A stretch of 64,000 nt of DNA, taken from NCBI GenBank assembly GCA_030522415.1, contig CM060107.1, forward strand, positions 7,587,347 to 7,651,346, given 5' to 3'. Numbering within the stretch: the first letter of the stretch is position 1; every line of letters begins with the position of its first letter. The notes beneath the pieces were generated by a model, which saw only the letters and a program-made list of their open reading frames with translations, was not told the origin of the DNA and searched no databases. This DNA is from Channallabes apus (lineage: Eukaryota > Chordata > Actinopteri > Siluriformes > Clariidae). Positions 21,291 to 31,745 of the stretch are shown piece by piece. The position numbers and the translations under genes are program-made.

Positions 21291-23180
21291 TAAATCAAGC
21301 GTATGAGTTGCTCAGCGCATCACTTTCGCTGACGGGTACTTTTGCCCTGGAGTTGGTGATGACCTTGATACCCTGCTACATCTGCCACATGTGCCGCATG
21401 TTGCTGCTGTCCTGGAAGTGGCTGTGGATTTTTTGTGTGTCCTCACTTTGCCCTACTGATGGCTTTTGGGTCTGGCTGTTCTTACTATAGGTCTGCCTTG
21501 TCACCTGCTTTGAAGGTGTAGTCTTATCCTCAGCACCAAATGCACCTTTTCTTCTATCTACAGTTTATTATTGGAGTGCATAGTGATGGTTTTGCAGATG
21601 GTGATGTCATTGATGCATTTGTCCTTGTAACTATTCACTGTTGTAAGGTTTCCCTGGATGCAGCCTCCCTGAACATGTTCCAGTCAGTGTGTTCAAAACA
21701 TTGCTGAAGAGCAGAGATGGCACCTGCTGGCAAGGTTTTCACCTCCTTCAGAATTGATTTGGAGCATCTGACAGATATGAGAGCCAGGTCTGGGATGTTT
21801 GCATAAACAAGATCTAGATCCTTTATCATAGCAAAGTCCAAATTGGTCTTCCTATGAATTTTAGGAACATTGACTTTAAATTTGCTCAACCAGTTATAAG
21901 CAGTAAATAGAAACAAGTATAAAGTTCTTGTACTATTCAACAGAGGTGTATTTCTCTTGGTGTGGACTGAAGCAAGGCCATCTAGCTATGAAAACAAAGG
22001 CACAACAGTCTCTACGCTCATGCTCACTTGCACTCACTCATCTTCTATACCGCTCGTATTCGTAGTAGCCACTGAGTTCTACTGCTATCCTGCCAATCAT
22101 ACAAAGCTGGATACACTGCACAGTTATTAACAGATTTTTTACGTACAGTAGTACTCTTGTGAACTATGTAAAGTTTAAAGTATAAATTTAACCCCAAAAT
22201 AATAAAATATATACTGTATGTATCAGCATCACAAGATTTGCACCGATACCACTGGAATACCTTTGCAAGCATCTTAATAAAGAAAACCATCTAAAATGTA
22301 TAATTAATACAATAATGCACAATTGAATCTTAAAACTAAGCTCCAGTAACAGGTTCAGGTAGGATTTTCTTTTTATAAATTTAAAATTCAATGTATTATA
22401 TGAATGTTGTTTGTGTGTCCCTTGTACCCTAAACTTTAAAGTGGCTGAAATTAAATTTTAAATCGACTGCTGGCTATTTTTGTTTTTGTTGTTTTGTTTT
22501 GTTTTTGTTCCAAAATAATTTTTTTAATAGTATAATCTGAAGCTTGTGTAAGCCCTTTAATCTTTTTTTTTTTTGTTAATGACAAAATAAAATTTGTTTT
22601 TTGAAAGATATAATAATCGTGTCTGTGAGAACATTTTGTTACTAAATTACCTTCATCTAAACATTAGTAATGCTAATATACATATAATAATAATAAAGTA
22701 TATTATAAATAAGGTGTGTATTTTTTTTTTATTCACGTAAAAATAAATTCCCTAATTATGAATTAAAAATAACTTTTACCTAAAAAACAATAAATACACA
22801 TGTGATATAATAACTGTGTATACATTTATCTTAATTATTTTCATCATCTAATTTGGAATAATTTGAAGTAAAATATATGTGAAGTTTTACATATCCATAA
22901 AAGAGATATGTTCATATTCAGTTCATCTGTAAAAATTGTATGTGTAGCTTTGTAAATATGTTGCACTTTGTGTACATTTGATTAATTCAATTGGCAAAAT
23001 GTATACGTCGCTGCATTGCCTTTATTTGTAGTTTATTAGTTCAAGTAGCTACAAATGTCAGCCATTTGTGTTGATTTATTTGTTGCTTTTTTATAAGGGA
23101 GGGTATTATGTTGCTATACTTTTTTTTTTTGTCTTCCTACTTCCTTTTGTCCCTTTTACTTCCCATGTCTTACTGCACTA
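21291..23180. other. Intergenic AT-rich sequence, no recognised gene
   Basis: No domain or repeat family recognised. It contains poly-T tracts (22564-22574, 22721-22731, 23121-23131). Confidence 0.45.
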
Positions 23181-23198
23181 AACGGCGTGTCCCCCACA

Positions 23199-23263
23199 TG
23201 ACCCCTAATTGACCCCAGCTGACCTTTGAGCACTGAGAGGATGGCAGTAGCTGTATATAAAGG
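23199..23263 (+). promoter_or_regulatory. Candidate promoter: nuclear-receptor half-sites plus TATA box
   Basis: Three hormone-receptor half-sites lie in tandem: TGACCC at 23199-23204, TGACCC at 23210-23215 (5-bp spacer) and TGACCT at 23220-23225 (4-bp spacer). On the minus strand the first pair is a GGGTCA direct repeat spaced by five, the DR5 form bound by retinoic-acid receptor/RXR. The second spacing is DR4, bound by thyroid-hormone-type receptors. A TATATAAAGG box follows at 23254-23263, placing a transcription start near 23285. Function is inferred from motifs only. Confidence 0.4.
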
Positions 23264-23284
23264 CCTTCGTTCAACAAGGTAAAC

Positions 23285-23990
23285 AACCCGAGACAATGCT
23301 CACTATGGTAAATCTCACCCTTTAATATAAAGTGTCTTAAATAAGTCTACTAAAACTGAATAAAAATCTCTTAAATTAAGCACACCTGGCAATAAGATGT
23401 GTTTATTAAGTAATTGTATCTAGTAAATCCGAATAAAAACTAAAGACATAAACAGCTGTAATTCTCCATTAAACTCATCATTGTGACTAATTGCAGAATA
23501 TAATTCAACAAAGATTAAAAACGTTATAATAATAATTGTTACTGGTCAGGGACATGCTGTGTTTCGCTTTGCAATGTTTGGATCAATGTCTTTAATAGAA
23601 ATGTACAGAAATAGAATATGCAAAAATGTCTTTTTATTACAGGGGGACAAACGCAGGGGACGCGTGGTACTGCTCTTCCAGTTTGCATCTGAGGTGAGCT
23701 CTGTATTTTTATCTGATTAGCAATGCAGTGTGATATGCAAAATCAATGTCAACCCATTAAATAAACACACTGACAAACACAACGGTCCAAGCTTAGCTCA
23801 TAATGTCAAAAGAAATAAAGGCACGAGTCCTGTCCCAAAAAATTTAAATAAATTAATAAAACGAAAAACAAACAAATCAGTCAGAAATTTACAAGATACA
23901 GCAACTGGTGTTGTAACTACAGTGGATTTACTCAAGACGACTGTACATGTATGAAGTGTTGATTCTTTGATGCTGGAAAATAAAGTACGA
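23285..23990 (+). other. Candidate small three-exon transcription unit
   Basis: Downstream of the TATA box are: a short first exon ending ATG|gtaaat at 23307/23308; an exon at 23643-23693 (51 nt, between …TGTCTTTTTATTACAG and GAG|gtgagc, both good splice sites); and a possible last exon from 23923 after …TAACTACAG, with a stop at 23968-23970 and AATAAA at 23979-23984. The frame stays open across both joins, from ATG at 23296, giving about 36 residues: MLTMGDKRRGRVVLLFQFAS, then E, then WIYSRRLYMYEVLIL. I recognise no family. The 5' leader would be only about 11 nt and the third acceptor has a poor pyrimidine tract, so this may be a non-coding RNA or chance. Confidence 0.25.
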
Positions 23991-25147
23991 GAGACAAAGA
24001 GATCATCGGACTTCTGTTGTGTGAGTGAAACTTCAAATTAAAGATACGCGTCAAACCTAGTGGAATAACATGTCCGCATCTGCACATCCATTATTGAGCT
24101 TGTCCGTTTATTTTGTGTATCGTGACACTGGTTCGGAAATTCTGTGGGAGAATATGGTTTAGTTTTTATGGATTAGGAGTCAAATCTGCTGATGTCTGCT
24201 ATCTTCATTCTCCACAGTTCTGCACAGATTTATTCCCTAAGTCCTCCAGGAACTGAAAAATAAGGGCAAGCCTGGGCTTCTACCCACAATTCTCCTGGGT
24301 TAGTCTTCATGATATGGGCAGAGTTTTCTTCCAAAATCAATATCCAGCTTCTTTATTCCCCTGGGTCACTTAAAATGCCAAAAGACTCTCATGTTTCTGT
24401 CCTCTTGGAATTTAAACATTCCCACTAGCAGAAAAAGTGATTAGCATCACATCTTTTGAAAGGAAATGGTTTATTAATTCTGATAACATGTTCTTTTCTT
24501 TTCTCTCTCTTTCTCTTTTTTTAATATATAGTTCCTCCCCAAAAGATGAGGACACAGAGGGCGCTCCTGGATCCCATCCTCCTGGATGCATCATTTAAAA
24601 AAAAAATTTATTTCAGAACCCAGGCTGAAGTGTGGAACCTCATGACCTGCCGGATGCCAGCACGTTGGAGACGGTGCTAATGTGGCGATGGTGCTGTAAA
24701 AGCTCAGCTCAGGTTGCTGAGTGAAAATGGGATTTTATTTTTCTCGGAGGAAACATTTCTCTTTTTTTCATAGCTAGAACAGAGGAAATGAGTCTCTCAT
24801 GCATTCTGCTGAGAGAGGACTCGCTTCTGAAAAGCATCTGATGACTGTAATGTCCCATATGACACACTGAAAATGAATTATTGTCCACAACATTTCTGTT
24901 TGTCTGTAGGTCTGTGTGTGTGTGCATGTGTGTGTGTGTGTGTGCTATTTTACTCACTCTGCACAATGTCCCCACAATGACAAAAGGACATCATCATTAA
25001 AATGTTGACACTGTCATGACATTTTGCTCGTCCCTGTGAGAAATATGTTTTTCATGGAAAAATGTCAGTTTCTGTCTCACAGCTGCACACCATTCCAATT
25101 CACACAAGTCAACTGTTACACCTGGAAGGCTAATTAACATATACATA
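23991..25147. other. Intergenic sequence, no recognised gene
   Basis: Contains a CT/poly-T tract at 24495-24522 and a GT-rich stretch at 24910-24945. ORFs on the minus strand (24412-24975) have no family match. Confidence 0.45.
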
Positions 25148-25163
25148 CATATACAGTACAGAC

Positions 25164-25165
25164 AT

Positions 25166-25197
<32 letters not shown>

Positions 25198-25218
25198 TTA
25201 GATAGATAGATAGATAGA
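25164..25218. repeat. (GATA)n microsatellite
   Basis: An AGAT run with one interruption (GTTAG), followed by GAAG-type repeats up to 25250. Confidence 0.92.
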
Positions 25219-25258
25219 AGTAGAAGGAAGGAAGGAATGAAGGAAGAAAAAAGAATGG

Positions 25259-25325
25259 GAAGGCAAGGCAAGTTTATTTGTATAGCACATTTCATACACA
25301 ATGGTAATTCAAAGTGCTTTACATA
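25259..25325 (+). repeat. Teleost dispersed repeat fragment
   Basis: AAGGCAAGGCAAGTTTATTT … CAAAGTGCTTTACATA is a phrase found many times in fish genomes. The family is not named here. Confidence 0.55.
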
Positions 25326-25888
25326 CTGTAGAAGAAAAGAAAATAATCATAAAATGAAATAAAAGATAATAGCAATAAAACTTTATAAAGAAAACTTAAT
25401 AAAAATATAAACAGTTAGCAATAAAACTTTAAACTAATTTGAATTTAATTTAAAATAAAAATAGAAAACGAATTAAAACTAATTAAAACATAATTAAAAT
25501 AAATAAATAAATAAAAATAAAAAAACAGTTTAAGATATTAGATAAACATAAAATAATGCAATCGGTTAAAAAAATTTAGTAAATATAAAATACATAAAAT
25601 ATATTAAATATATAAAATATAAAATTACAAAACTTTTAAGTAACTTTTGGCACATGTTCTTTTGTTGAACTGCCTTTTTCTAACTAACCAACTAACTAAT
25701 ATCAAACAAACAATTAAATAAACAAATAAATGAGCACCTCACTGATTGAATAGATTTAAAATAAAAAAATAAGCAATGAAGCAAATAAACAAACAAATAT
25801 GCATAAATAAATAAATAAATAAATAAATGAAATTTTCTTTTAGTGTGGGTAAATTCTTTATTACTTCATGACCAAATTTGTAAGCATA

Positions 25889-25919
<31 letters not shown>

Positions 25920-26540
25920 TTTTTTACCAAACAATGAATGAAAAACTAACAAAATAATGAACCAACAAACAAGCGAAGCATATGTAGTACAGTAACGCGT
26001 GTAGTACATACTGTACATTTGTGCCGAAAAATGTTACAAACACTTTTGGGATTCGTGTCTGTTTTATGTAATTGCATATCATTTTTAATAACACAAAATT
26101 ATAGTAACTGGGTGAGAAAAAGTGAAATGTTCCATAGGCATGTGCCAGCTGTTACTACAGGAACAATAATACTGTAGCATTTTGCCGCCGGAAAGGATGT
26201 TGGAGAGACGAGTGAGCTTACTTGCTGCCCAATGCAATGGCTCGGAGTACTTTATTTATTCTCAGCACTGTATAGCATGAACAGCACACTCACACGAGAA
26301 CCTCATCCAATTCAGCCTTAGCATGAACCGGAGCACATTAAACAGGTCACACACACATAGCACACCCAACTTGGCCGAAGCCACTAACCCAAACACCCTT
26401 CCCCAACAGTGTGGACACATAGAGAACCCCCGCAAGGCATGATGGTCGTCAGCCGCAATACATTTAAGGCCCTGAGAGATAACAGGGTGTGTGAGACAGG
26501 CTCGAAGAGAAATCACGGTGTGCCATTCTGCCCCCAAAAA
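25326..26540. other. Very AT-rich intergenic sequence
   Basis: A-rich and T-rich tracts with (AAAT)n at about 25800-25828 and (AAT)n at 25886-25918. From 26180 it becomes more complex but shows no gene. Confidence 0.5.
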
Positions 26541-26542
26541 GC

Positions 26543-26549
26543 GTGTGTG

Positions 26550-26581
<32 letters not shown>
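26543..26581. repeat. (GT)n microsatellite
   Basis: GT run with one GC interruption. Confidence 0.9.
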
Positions 26582-26883
26582 AGTTTCTGTATTAATTTTG
26601 ATATGCTATTTTAAATCTAGAAAGAAACAAATAAAATAAAAATATATGTGGAAATATATGCATCATATTAAAAACCACATGTGGAAAATTTTCTGTGCAA
26701 AAGTTCCTGAAAGTTTGCTGTCAGTTCTGTACCTGATCATTTTGGGAAACTGATTTGCAGTGAAATTCCCCGTCGGCTTGGTGTCCCTGAAGTCCCAGAC
26801 GTGTGCATTACTGTTAGAGGTGGGAATCTCTGGAGGGAGAGAGAGTACATACAGTACGGCTAGCAATGTGAGACACGCGTCTC

Positions 26884-26914
<31 letters not shown>

Positions 26915-28157
26915 TTTTCTCTTTACCATGTGCAGGGTAAGCGCTTAATGCTAAGTCCCCAGTGGGAGCTGAAGAAATGTCAGGCTTATCGCTCTCACAG
27001 TAAATCCAGCTTAATGTACACGTCCTGGGTTAAAAGGACATTTTCCTTCCAGCGGTCAGATGCTTTATTGCCGTGATATTTTTAGAGAAGCACGAGTATG
27101 AAAATTTAACATGCTCGCACCAACAACAGATGTTCAAACTACAACAAGACTTTTATTCATCTTTAGGATGCGTTTTCAATATACTCTTATGGAAATGTCA
27201 TGTAGTACTTAAAAAGTGCTTTTTATTACTTTGTTATTTCAACAAAAATGCATTAAATTATTCAAACAATGCATAACAAACAGCAGCTTGATATTTAATG
27301 TTCACCTGCATTTAGATGGTTGATGAACAACAGGGTTGAGGCGTCTAGTACAGAATCAGCGAAAACACAAAATGTGAAAATTACCTAGCAACTTACTGTA
27401 AGTCTAAAACTTCTGTAACAGGTTAGAAATTTCAACGATTTTCCGTTATAGACAATAACTTCTCAAAATGATCTTCTCTTCTTTTCGAAAGTTCAGATGA
27501 TGCAACTTTCTGTTCAAACATGTAACTTTGTCTATGTATTTCAGAAGACCTCCAGCTGTGGAACAGTCACAGACCTTGTATCAGGCACTGCAGTTCCTCT
27601 GGCGTGCGCTTATTTATGACAATGAACATGCTGTCACTGTGGGTAATATATAGCTGATAACTTTTTCCCCCCAACGTTTAGAGAAAGACAAGAGGACAGT
27701 GTATTATAGTAAAAAATTAGTTCCTGCGTGTATCTGGAGGTGTTGTAATTATCTTCTGTGCGTTTTAATTAGCTTTAATAGCCTCGCTGACCCTCCTTAC
27801 CTTTTATTTGTTAATTAACTCAAGGCCGTCCTTGATCTTGGCTGAATCAAATGGCGTGATCAATTTTAAACAGCCATCTTATAATTCCTTAAAATTTTAG
27901 CCGGGCTCAATATAACTGCTGGTCTGATCATTAGTGTTGAAAAATAAGGGAAGCTCAGAGCCAAGGCTTCAGCTGGACAACCATAAAGACTTCAGTAATG
28001 TGTTATGTAGTTCATCCAAAGCAAAACTGGCTTCCTCAGTACTAAGCAAAAGTCTAGCTATTAAATTGAATGCTGTACATTAAATGGAAGACATGTAAAA
28101 ACATGTTTTATTGTGACAGTCTGCAAAGTGCCTGAAGATGTCTGTTCCTACAACTTA
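26582..28157. other. Intergenic sequence with possible conserved blocks
   Basis: (CT)n runs at 26879-26918. The stretches 26660-26860, 26940-27075 and 27540-27960 are complex in sequence and unlike known repeats. No gene is recognised, apart from the weak exon-like segment listed separately. Confidence 0.4.
27545..27642 (+). other. Exon-like open segment, unproven
   Basis: A 98-nt stretch lies between an acceptor-like …TGTATTTCAG and a donor-like GTGG|gtaata. One frame is fully open (RPPAVEQSQTLYQALQFLWR, then ALIYDNEHAVTV). I recognise no protein family. It could be a real exon, a conserved element or chance. The ORF is short, so openness alone proves little. Confidence 0.2.
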
Positions 28158-29565
28158 CAGTGGCTTGCAAAAGTTGAACTTTTCCACATTTTGTCACATT
28201 ACAGCCACAAACATGAATCAATTTTATTGGAATTCCACGTGAAAGACCAATACAAAGTGGTGTACACGTGAGAAGTGGAACGAAAATCATACATGATTCC
28301 GAACATTTATTTTACAAATAAATAGCTGCAAAGTGGGGTGTGCGTAATTATTCAACCCACTTTGGTCTGAGTGCAGTCAGTTGCCCATAGACATTGCCTG
28401 AGTGCTAATGACTAAATAGAGTGCACCTGTGTGTAATCTAATGTCAGTACAAATACAGCTGCTCTGTGACGGCCTCAGAGGTTGTCTAAGAGAATATTGG
28501 GAGCAACAACACCATGAAGTCCAAAGAACACACCAGGCAGGTCAGGGATAAAGTTATTGAGAAATTTAAAGCAGGCTTAGGCTGCAAAAAGATTTCCAAA
28601 GCCTTGAACATCCCACGGAGCACTGTTCAAGCGATCATTCAGAAATGGAAGGAGTATGGCACAACTGTAAACCTACCAAGACAAGGCCGTCCACCTAAAC
28701 TCACAGGCCGAACAAGGAGAGCGCTGATCAGAAATGCAGCCAAGAGGCCCATGGTGACTCTGGACGAGCTGCAGAGATCTACAGCTCAGGTGGGGGAATC
28801 TGTCCATAGGACAATTATTAGTCGTGCACTGCACACAGTTGGCCTTTATGGAAGAGTGGCAAGAAGAAAGCCATTGTTAACAGAAAACCATAAGAAGTCC
28901 CGTTTGCAGTTTGCCACAAGCCATGTGGGGGACACAGCAAACATGTGGAAGAAGGTGCTCTGGTCAGATGAGACCAAAATGGAACCTTTTGGCCAAAATG
29001 CAAAACGCCATGTGTGGTGGAAAACTAACACTGCACATCACTCTGAACACACCATCCCCACTGTCAAATATGGTGGTGGCAGCATCATGCTCTGAGGGTG
29101 CTTCTCTTCAGCAGGGACAGGGAAGCTGGTCAGAGTTGATGGGAAGATGGATGGAGCCAAATACAGGGCAATCTTGGAAGAAAACTGCTGTTCACAAACG
29201 CTGTCCATCTAATCTGACTGAGCTGGAGCTGTTTTGCAAAGAAGAATGGGCCAGGATTTCAGTCTCTAGATGTGCAAAGCTGGTAGAGACATACCCTAAA
29301 CGACTGGCAGCTGTAATTGCAGCAAAAGGTGGTTCTGCAAAGTATTGACTCAGGGGGCTGAATAATTACGCACACCCCACTTTTCAGTTATTTATTTGTA
29401 AAAAATGTTTGGAATCATGTATGATTTTCATTCCACTTCTCATGTGTACACCACTTTGTATTGGTCTTTCACATGGAATTCCAATAAAATTGATTCATGT
29501 TTGTGGCTGTAATGTGACAAAATGTGGAAAAGTTCAAGGAGGCCGAATACTTTTGCAAGCCACTG
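28158..29565 (+). mobile_element. Internally deleted Tc1-like transposon with long inverted repeats
   Basis: The element is 1408 bp, flanked by TA (28156-28157 and 29566-29567). It begins CAGTGGCTTGCAAAAGT and ends ACTTTTGCAAGCCACTG. The inverted repeats are about 200 bp (28158-28358 and 29355-29565) and nearly identical, apart from a roughly 12-bp gap in the left copy. They end internally at the matching motifs GGGGTGTGCGTAATTATTCA and its complement. This long-repeat form is known from fish Tc1 elements. The internal gene is broken. Confidence 0.95.
28514..29344 (+). pseudogene. Tc1-like transposase, nonsense mutation and catalytic-core deletion
   Basis: The open frame 28514-29095 encodes 193 residues: a helix-turn-helix DNA-binding domain (residues about 1-60, with KKISKALNIPRSTVQAIIQK), the GRPPKLT hook, a second helix-turn-helix (about 65-120), and the first catalytic Asp in WSDETK. 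The frame stops after GGGSIML where the family has Trp (TGG to TGA). In a downstream frame the text continues (…[20 protein letters not shown]) but then jumps straight to the C-terminus ([20 protein letters not shown] … AAKGGSAKY, stop at 29345-29347). About 60-70 residues with the second Asp and the final acidic residue are absent. The protein cannot be an active transposase, though the N-terminal part could still bind the inverted repeats. Confidence 0.92.
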
Positions 29566-29603
29566 TAGCCTTCAGCTTCACCAGTATACTAATCACCAGC
29601 CTG

Positions 29604-30946
29604 GGCCCGGTTTCCCGATAACAATTGATCTTAGCGCTTAAGAGCGCTTTCTACGAGTCATTTAGCAAACGTTATTATTTCACGTGCGTTTCCCAAACAT
29701 ACACTTAACACAATCACACGTAGACCTGCTTTAAGTGCTACTTAGGAGTCACTAGGGTTAGGGTTAGTTATGTTTCTGTTGGTCACGTGCTGAAATGTCA
29801 CGCTGTAGAATGGCTCGTCATTGTTGCACATGCTATTTTAGCAATCCATCTAAGCTTTGATTTCTGTTTCTTCTACTTGTGTGAATGTATATTCAACTCG
29901 AATAATATAAAAAGTTCTGCGATTTCTTCTTGAGCAAGTTTAAAAACATTAATTAACTGGAAATGTCATTCTGTAAAAACACTGTCTTGCCCCAATCTCG
30001 GATAAAAAAAAATTCTAACAGTTTTAACAAAATAATTTTTTATATTTATATGAAACCTTAATTATGTAAGTACAATTATTTATCAATTTCTGTATCAACA
30101 ATTGCTTATCTCACATCAAAATAAATAAATAAATAAATAAATAAGCTCTTACATTTATTTTTGAAAAGTTTAGCCTTGAAGATAATTATCTTCACATGAA
30201 GTGCATTTGCTAATAGGAGAATTTTTAAATAAGGGCTGAAATAAAAAAACAAAGAATAGACATTTTTCAAAAAGAATAAATTAATATTATTTTAGAAGAA
30301 GTGGAGCTCTCTTTGTGCCACAAAAGTGCTGCGCTGTAATAACAGTAACAGCTATGTTGCACAACATTGCAGTGAGGGCAAGAGTGCCTTTGGACATCAG
30401 GGAGGAAGATGAAGAGGTGGAGGAAGAGAATGTATTCGAGATGAGACTTCATGATGCTCAACCAAGACATGTTCAATACATGGATAGGTTTCATGCACGC
30501 CAGCAAGTCTTCCTTTATTTGTGTCATATTTAAAGCACATTAAATATTTTCTATTAAATACATTTGTACTCTACCCTCGAAATGTCCATATACAACAGTG
30601 TACTTTTTTTCATTCTAACATTTCTTATGTCATTTTTATTTAATTTCTTTATTCATTTTTATTTGTATATTGAATTGTGTAATGAGTAGAAAATAGAAAT
30701 GATTAAAAATATACGTACAAATAAAATGCAAAATTTGTCGGTTTTCCAGCAGGCGCCCTCATTAATTTGTCTCCTTACGATGCACTTAAGGCTTTACGAT
30801 TACTTCAGAGCACTCGTAGATCTACAAAGATTTTCAAGTGCTACTTAAGTTACGATGGTTTTGGGAAACAGAACGTAATATTAATATCATTCGTACGATC
30901 ATTTTTACGAACTAATTTGGTTCACGATGCTTTTGGAAATGCAGCC
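29604..30946 (+). mobile_element. PIF/Harbinger transposon, decayed
   Basis: Flanked by a 3-bp direct repeat CTG (29601-29603 and 30947-30949), the duplication size of Harbinger elements. Ends are imperfect inverted repeats: GGCCCGGTTTCCC at the left and GGAAATGCAGCC at the right. Longer sub-terminal inverted similarity follows, for example TAAGTGCTACTTAGG against CAAGTGCTACTTAAG. It holds only the C-terminal end of a Harbinger transposase. The element lies 36 bp from the neighbouring Tc1-like element. Confidence 0.8.
30315..30533 (+). pseudogene. Harbinger transposase C-terminal fragment
   Basis: The frame contains KCCAVITVTAMLHNIAVRAR, then an acidic stretch (EEDEEVEEEN) and HVQYMDRFHARQQV. 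This is the C-terminal end of the HARBI1-like nuclease family, where an ANLHN/MLHN motif follows the last catalytic residue. The catalytic DDE core is missing. Confidence 0.75.
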
Positions 30947-31129
30947 CTGATCATCTGTCACCATCTGCACCTGTTTCGGAAGGTCTTAAGTTGGATGTTT
31001 TCCATCCTTGAATGATTCACAGATCACTGTGTGGCTTAACAAACAAAAAAACATTCATCTGAAACATTCCGCAGGTACAGGGATTGGACTGAAAATGAGA
31101 GACCAAAAAAGGAGAACTAGACCAAAATA

Positions 31130-31200
31130 GGAGAACTATTCCTCAAGACTACATTAAAATACAGGAAAGTCTGACTCTTTGGAAGCAAAATATAAAAAAA
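31130..31200. repeat. Dispersed repeat fragment of unknown family (copy 2)
   Basis: GAGAACTATTCCTCAAGACT … TTTGGAAGCAAAATAT matches the segment at 5340-5405. Confidence 0.6.
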
Positions 31201-31452
31201 TGCTTTTGCACAGTACTACATGTGTGTCTAGAATTAAACAGTGCTGTTCTATAATGGATTACACAAGCTGTGCTGTTGATTCAGCACCATGGACAGCTAC
31301 AGCACACTTAACATACTGTATATTACTGTATATCCATGGTGCCAACAACAGTCTCCAGACACAGAGGAAACCAACACTGTTTCCTATTTATTATTTATTA
31401 TAAATTATTATTATTATAAATTATTAAATACAGATTATATTGGAGATGAATT

Positions 31453-31745
31453 CTGGTGCACCGTGGCCTCATGCCTCCAGGCTTGAGAGGTCAATTCCCA
31501 CCTTGGGTGAGTTTGAATGCATGCTTGGTGGGTTTCCTCCTGGTTGTCTGGTTTTCTTATATGGTTTAATTAGGCCAGATTAGACCAACTGTCATTCCCA
31601 AATTGCCTGTGTTGAGTGTGTGTGGGAGGGTGTACCCTGCTTAGGTCCCCCAAGTGACTTGGGATAGGCTCCAGGCTTCTCTCTACAGGATAATCATTAT
31701 AGCATGTGCATGTGATAATCAGTATAGCAATGATTGAGTGAGTGA
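31453..31745 (+). mobile_element. V-SINE, decayed
   Basis: A tRNA-like head remnant (GGTCAATTCCC at about 31489) is followed by the core GCTTGGTGGGTTTCCTCC and the middle GGGATAGGCTCCAGGC, then a GAGTGAGTGA tail. Confidence 0.7.
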
